This document shows positions 21,350 to 25,005 of a stretch of DNA of 25,005 nucleotides, piece after piece. The stretch covers positions 1 to 25,005 of the forward strand of contig NZ_JAUSTO010000022.1 of assembly GCF_030812885.1 (NCBI RefSeq). Reading direction: 5' to 3'. A program made the translations under genes and the position numbers. The stretch's first letter is position 1; each line of letters starts with the position of its first letter. The stretch comes from Moryella indoligenes. Its GTDB lineage: Bacteria; Bacillota; Clostridia; Lachnospirales; Lachnospiraceae. The notes beneath the pieces are model-generated. The model saw only the letters and a list, made by a program, of their open reading frames with translations, had not been told where the DNA came from and searched no databases.

Positions 21350-22702
21350 TTACAAATCGTTTTTTATTGCTAATCTCAATTTTTTATGAATGCTAATAGC
21401 AAAAGGAATTGTGATGATTGTTGTTATCAAATCTGAAATTGTTTGAGCATATATAACACCATTTAATCCCATAAATTTAGGCAACAATAAAATGATGGGG
21501 ATAAACACAATCCCTTGTCTTAATGAATTTAGAAATACTCCCCCTAATGCCTTTCCTGTAGACAAATACAAGGTAGAGTAAGTAAACTGAAATCCAAATG
21601 TTATAAACATAATTAGGGCTGCTCGTAATGCCGGCATTGCTATATTTAATACATTTTCATCAGTGCCAAATATAGATAATATACTTGGTGCAAATATATA
21701 AACTATAACAGTCCACAATACGCAAAATACATTTGTCCATTTAATACTTGCCTTTATAGCTTCTCTCACTCTTTCATAATTCTTAGCTCCATAATTAAAT
21801 CCGGCTAATGGTTGCAATCCTTTCATATATCCGAATACAACATTTGTTCCTAATGTTACAATCCTAAGAACAATCCCCATTGCAGCTATTGCTTCTTCTC
21901 CATAAAAGGACGCTGCATAAGATATTTTGCTGATAGATATTGTTTGTAGAATTTGAAGTATTAACATAGAGATACCGATCTTCAATACCTCTTTATAAAT
22001 TGCAAATGTTGGTTTGAAGTTAGGTAATTTTATCTCAATTAAGTTTTTATCTCCTATAAAGTAAATGAGATACATTAGACTTGTTATCACTCTTGCTATT
22101 AGTGTCGCAATAGCTGCACCTCTCACCCCTAAATTAAGTCCGAATATGAATATCGGATCTAAAATCATATTTGATATAGAACCTACAATCATAGCCTTTA
22201 AAGAAATTTTAGCAGCTCCTTGTGCAACGGCTAAATTCCCAAGTGTTACATTTACTGTTCCCAAAATACCGCCTACTATGAATATTCCTGTATAAGACTT
22301 AGAAATTTCCATAATAGATGGAATGGCTCCCATAAATTTCAAAACGCCCTCTAAGTAACAAAACAATGCAATAGCTGTAATTATCCCTAAAATCGCACTT
22401 GATATCAGAGCAACTGTTGCTACAATACTTGCTTCCTTTTTATTATTTCCCCCAAGTAGCCTTGATATATAAGAGCCTGCTCCTGCACCAAATGTTAATC
22501 CTATTCCTAAAAAGATAAGTTGAATTGGGAACGCAACTGAAACAGCAGCTACTGCCTCTTTCCCAAGTCCAGACACAAAATAGGTATCAACAACATTATA
22601 TAAAGCGGCTACCAATAAACTGATAACCATAGGAATACCTAACTTAAAAAGTGCTTTATCAATATTTTCTTCTTTCAAAATTTTTATTCTACTTTCGTTC
22701 AT
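21350..22702 (-). CDS. MATE family multidrug efflux transporter
   Basis: 450 residues with about twelve hydrophobic segments in two related halves, which is the normal MATE length. Typical segments are LGIPMVISLLVAALYNVVDTYFVSGLG near the N-terminus, FPIQLIFLGIGLTFGAGAGSYISRLLG, and GYMKGLQPLAGFNYGAKNYERV in the second half. Such pumps export cationic drugs in exchange for Na+ or H+ (MepA-like in low-GC Gram-positives); the substrates here are unknown. The ATG at 22702 has only a weak upstream site (AGAAGTGGAG). It is the main cargo of element B and is preceded by an attenuator leader of over 300 bases, which suggests induction by a translation-inhibiting compound. Confidence 0.88.
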   Translation of the reverse strand: MNESRIKILKEENIDKALFKLGIPMVISLLVAALYNVVDTYFVSGLGKEAVAAVSVAFPIQLIFLGIGLTFGAGAGSYISRLLGGNNKKEASIVATVALISSAILGIITAIALFCYLEGVLKFMGAIPSIMEISKSYTGIFIVGGILGTVNVTLGNLAVAQGAAKISLKAMIVGSISNMILDPIFIFGLNLGVRGAAIATLIARVITSLMYLIYFIGDKNLIEIKLPNFKPTFAIYKEVLKIGISMLILQILQTISISKISYAASFYGEEAIAAMGIVLRIVTLGTNVVFGYMKGLQPLAGFNYGAKNYERVREAIKASIKWTNVFCVLWTVIVYIFAPSILSIFGTDENVLNIAMPALRAALIMFITFGFQFTYSTLYLSTGKALGGVFLNSLRQGIVFIPIILLLPKFMGLNGVIYAQTISDLITTIITIPFAISIHKKLRLAIKNDL

Positions 22703-22737
22703 TTAAAATTTCTCCACTTCTCAATATTTTATTTTCT

Positions 22738-22838
22738 GTATTTATGCAACAAAAAAAGGCATAAATACAAAATAGTATCTGCCTTTTGTTTAATAATTTA
22801 TAAAACAAAAGGCTACAGACAAAACATTGCCTATAGCC
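22738..22838 (-). promoter_or_regulatory. Tandem terminators and competing hairpin before the MATE gene
   Basis: Reading the minus strand: GGCTATAGGCAA-TGTT-TTGTCTGTAGCC (22811-22838; 12 pairs, two wobble) ends in TTTTGTTTT. Next comes AAAGGCA...TGCCTTT with an ATAC/GTAT inner stem and seven T (22751-22785). The 3' arm of this second terminator, GTATTTATGC (22759-22768), can instead pair perfectly with GCATAAATAC (22738-22747). Mutually exclusive stems with terminators are what attenuation of resistance genes looks like, for example in tet(M) and erm leaders. Confidence 0.65.
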
Positions 22839-22913
22839 CTTTACATTTTAATTATATATCGAGAAATGCACACAAAAACAAAGCCAACTAAATGACCTGA
22901 TTTTTTGTATTTC

Positions 22914-22984
22914 CCGATGAAATCTTAAATGCAATCTATTTGCTATACTCTGTACAATGTTTCATCGGTTTCATTTGTACAGAG
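22914..22984 (-). promoter_or_regulatory. Switching hairpins in the MATE leader
   Basis: CTCTGTACAA and TTGTACAGAG (22948-22957 and 22975-22984) form a perfect 10-bp stem. Its loop contains CCGATGAAA on the minus strand (22960-22968), which is fully complementary to TTTCATCGG further downstream (22914-22922). The two pairings are topologically exclusive, and both overlap or flank the end of the leader peptide frame. Confidence 0.6.
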
Positions 22985-23025
22985 TTAAGTTTGTTCTTAG
23001 GATGATTTCTTAAATAAATTCTCAT
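22936..23025 (-). CDS. 29-residue leader peptide of the MATE gene
   Basis: ATG at 23025 with AAAGGG 7-8 bases upstream, stop at 22936. The peptide is basic (starts MRIYLRNHPKNKLN, ends HCTEYSK). It starts about 22 bases downstream of the promoter -10. Its 3' half encodes the hairpin at 22948-22984, so the ribosome's position on this frame would decide which stems form. A regulatory leader peptide is the best reading; no known homologue is recalled. Confidence 0.6.
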   Translation of the reverse strand: MRIYLRNHPKNKLNSVQMKPMKHCTEYSK

Positions 23026-23052
23026 AACAATTCCCTTTCCATATATTATAAT

Positions 23053-23081
23053 ATTTTATCATATTCTTCAAAAATCGTCAA
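23053..23081 (-). promoter_or_regulatory. Promoter of the MATE leader transcript
   Basis: The minus strand has TTGACG (23076-23081), a 17-base spacer and TGATAAAAT, an extended -10 with TAAAAT at 23053-23058. This is close to consensus and properly placed for the leader peptide at 23025. The remaining DNA to 23202 holds only the apparent lost tail of the recombinase gene. Confidence 0.65.
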
Positions 23082-23202
23082 AAACCCATCATTACATACT
23101 ACCAATTTTCGTCTTTTCTTTTACCTCTTCCAATTATATATAATTGTATTCGTGTTTCTTTTTTCGTTGCCCATCTATTTCATCAAGTTCTTCCTGTATA
23201 AG

Positions 23203-24861
23203 TTATTTAGGTTCTTCTTGTGACACTTCAAACTTACCTATAAAATTAAAGTACACATCAACTTGTTGTTTTCTGTCCTTGCTTTTTCTTCCCCCTGTGG
23301 CTTCATGGACTACAACTTTTTCTATATACTCATTTATCATTGGTACTGTCACTTCCTCAATATCTGTATATTTCTCTATCATTTTTAGAAATTTATCAGT
23401 ATCAACTTTTCTCTGATGATAGCTTTCTATTTCTTGCTCAAAATACTGTATTTGTTTTTCTAAATCCTGTTGCTCCGTATCATAGATATTAAATAATCTA
23501 TCAAAGTGTTTTACAGGAATTTTCCCAAGTGCATGGTCTTCATATAGTTTTGTAATAAGGGTTGTTAATTCTACATTTCTTGATGATAGCTTTTCTAACT
23601 TCTCTTTATCTCCTTGATACTTTTCTTCTCTTTTATTATCAGATAACTTATTCATCACTTTTAGAAACTCTTGCTTTTCTTCTTTTGCAAAATTGGTTAT
23701 TTCTTTGATTGATTTTAGAAGAATTTCATTCACTGTTTTTAGTTTGATATAGTGAATACTGCAAGTTCCTTTTCTGTGTCTGTAATGTTGACATACAAAG
23801 CAATAATCACAATCATATTTCTTTTCTTTATGTTCTGCCGGCTCTCTGTAACTTAATTTTCCTCCACAATCTGCACAGATTAAAAGTCCTGTGAGTGGGT
23901 TTGATGTTGTGCCATACTTAGGACTTCTTCTCACTGTTTTTCTTAACCTTTGAGCATTATTCCATGTTTCTTCATCAATGATAGCTTCATGAGTGTTCTT
24001 AAAGATAATCAGTTCATCTTCTCTTGCTTTTCTTCTTTTCTTGGTTTTGTAATCAACGCATATTGTTTTACCAAGAACAGTGTGTCCCATGTATTCTCTT
24101 TTTTCCAAAATATAGCCAACTGTGGTTGGTGTCCAAAAATATGGATCGTCTATTCCTCTTTTCTTGGAACTGTGGTTATTTTCAGGATAGTGTATTTCTG
24201 CATAGGCTGACGGAATAAGGACTTTATCTTTGGTTAGTATCTCTGCTATCTGTGTTACTCCATATCCCTCTATAACAAGCCTGTAAATGCGTTTTACGAC
24301 CTTTGAACTCTCTTTATCGACAAGTAGCTCCTGTTTATTCTTAGGATTTCTGTAATAGCCGTATGGAACACTTGGTGATACTCTTTTACCATCTTCCATT
24401 CTTGCTCTAAAGATGGATTGTATTTTTCTTGAGGTATCTCTTGCATACCATTCGTTCATAATGTTTAGAAATGGTGTAAAGTCGCTTTCTGCTTGTTTCT
24501 CGCTATCTATTCCGTTGTTGATGGCAATAAACCTTACGCCCTTTTCTTTGAAAAGTATTTCGGTATAAAAACCTACTTTGAGGTAATCTCTGCCAAACCT
24601 ACTCATATCTTTTACTATCACAGTAGATACTTTGTTTTCTTCTACTGCTTTTATCATCTTTTGAAATCCCTTTCTATCAAAGGTTGTTCCACTTACTCCG
24701 TCATCGGTATAGTGATAGATATTTACAAAGCCGTTTCTTTTGGCATAGCTTTCAAGTAGCTGCTTCTGATTGGTGATGGAATTGCTTTCTCCTTGCATTT
24801 CATCATCACGACTTAAACGCTCATAAAGGGCTGTTTGTCCTGTTCTTTTCATATTTGACAT
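23203..24861 (-). CDS. tnpX: Large serine recombinase of element B
   Basis: 552 residues, ATG at 24861 after AAAGGAGG. Resolvase domain: TALYERLSRDDEMQG with catalytic Ser17, DDGVSGTTFDRKGF, and VKDMSRFGRDYLKVG. Then the recombinase domain (VPYGYYRNPK to GHTVLGKT), a zinc ribbon (ICADCGGKLSY, YCFVCQHY, GTCSIHYIK) and a coiled coil (about 410-500). It is clearly related to the element A enzyme but has a different zinc ribbon and tail. The frame ends at TAA (23203-23205), yet the next 22 codons (beginning LIQEELDEIDGQRKKK) read like the usual charged tail, so a late nonsense mutation is likely. It starts only about 55 bases from the element end. Confidence 0.92.
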   Translation of the reverse strand: MSNMKRTGQTALYERLSRDDEMQGESNSITNQKQLLESYAKRNGFVNIYHYTDDGVSGTTFDRKGFQKMIKAVEENKVSTVIVKDMSRFGRDYLKVGFYTEILFKEKGVRFIAINNGIDSEKQAESDFTPFLNIMNEWYARDTSRKIQSIFRARMEDGKRVSPSVPYGYYRNPKNKQELLVDKESSKVVKRIYRLVIEGYGVTQIAEILTKDKVLIPSAYAEIHYPENNHSSKKRGIDDPYFWTPTTVGYILEKREYMGHTVLGKTICVDYKTKKRRKAREDELIIFKNTHEAIIDEETWNNAQRLRKTVRRSPKYGTTSNPLTGLLICADCGGKLSYREPAEHKEKKYDCDYCFVCQHYRHRKGTCSIHYIKLKTVNEILLKSIKEITNFAKEEKQEFLKVMNKLSDNKREEKYQGDKEKLEKLSSRNVELTTLITKLYEDHALGKIPVKHFDRLFNIYDTEQQDLEKQIQYFEQEIESYHQRKVDTDKFLKMIEKYTDIEEVTVPMINEYIEKVVVHEATGGRKSKDRKQQVDVYFNFIGKFEVSQEEPK

Positions 24862-24916
24862 GAGAATTACCTCCTTTCCAAGTTTTTATTATTTTCTCTG
24901 TCCTTAAGATGTTAAT

Positions 24917-25005
24917 CCTTTCGGATCCGTCACCACAAAAGAGACAGGATATTTTTTTGAGCAGCACTGAAGAAGGTTCGGTTTCAGGACGAACCTTGTT
25001 TTACC
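24917..25005 (-). pseudogene. virD4: VirD4/TraG (TcpA) coupling protein, 5' fragment (runs off the window)
   Basis: The last 89 bases, read on the minus strand, encode GKTRFVLKPNLLQ, then KKYPVSFVVTDPKG, the Walker A region and following strand of a VirD4/TraG coupling ATPase. After the GG of the glycine codon (24917-24918) the frame enters element B (LTS and a stop). It resumes at 17042 with SIVNESAHAL. The beginning of the gene lies beyond the window. Confidence 0.9.

Larger units (their letters stand above)
17043..24918. mobile_element. Element B: 7.9-kb serine-recombinase mobilizable element in virD4
   Basis: Bounded by virD4 frames ending ...TDPKG (24916-24918) and resuming ...KGSIVNESA (17042). 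Both junctions share AAAGG. In minus-strand order it carries a serine recombinase, an attenuator leader, a MATE pump, a sigma-like factor, a coiled-coil protein, oriT, a MobA/L relaxase, a MerR regulator and TnpW. It has the same plan as element A but only about half its size, and lacks the replisome-organizer, DUF1413 and ORF6N genes. It should be mobilizable rather than self-transmissible. Confidence 0.88.

Overview
The window is an AT-rich stretch of accessory DNA from a Gram-positive anaerobe. The Shine-Dalgarno sites, codon use and element families point to Bacillota (Clostridia/Tissierellia type); the genus cannot be told from the sequence. Nearly every gene is on the minus strand, so the text below reads from high to low coordinates. 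The backbone is a piece of a Tn1549/CTn-type integrative conjugative element (ICE), in the order virD4 (type IV coupling protein), ssb, maff2. It is riddled with insertions.

The main result is that one virD4 gene is cut into three pieces by two related mobilizable elements. The 5' piece (24917-25005, Walker A side) ends at 'TDPKG'. Element B (about 17043-24918, 7.9 kb) follows. The middle piece (16615-17042) runs from 'SIVNESAHAL' to 'YKLAAG'. Element A (about 1487-16616, 15.1 kb) follows. The 3' piece (686-1486) starts at 'KTAKSILISCG' and carries Walker B (LLDEFAN). At both sites the elements meet the gene at a GG dinucleotide inside a glycine codon, and removing both would restore one continuous frame. 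The pieces differ in base composition (roughly 45% GC upstream, 36% downstream), so the gene may also be a chimera. Downstream, maff2 is itself broken after codon 38 by a third insertion that runs off the window.

Elements A and B share a plan: a large serine recombinase at one end, cargo, a sigma-70-like regulator, a small coiled-coil gene, an oriT, a MobA/MobL (MOBQ) relaxase, variable genes, and a small TnpW protein at the other end. Both have an oriT that can be read directly: a GCG/CCC nick core like that of IncQ plasmids, between two hairpins whose arms covary between the elements. They probably move by borrowing a helper element's conjugation machinery.

Element A's cargo is a TetR regulator, a ClbS/DfsB-like protein, a pair of ABC exporter-fold half-transporters, and a complete ECF transporter (double ATPase, T and S components). 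It resembles the import half of yersiniabactin/equibactin-type siderophore loci, but no biosynthesis genes are present. Near-identical palindromic half-sites lie in the tetR promoter and before the ABC operon. A also has a replisome-organizer-like gene, a DUF1413-like protein and an ORF6N protein with a phospholipase D-like C-terminus.

Element B's cargo is a MATE efflux pump behind a long attenuator-type leader (29-residue peptide, several competing hairpins, promoter), plus a MerR regulator with a 19-bp-spacer promoter. Leader and terminator hairpins recur in front of most conserved modules of A, B and the backbone.
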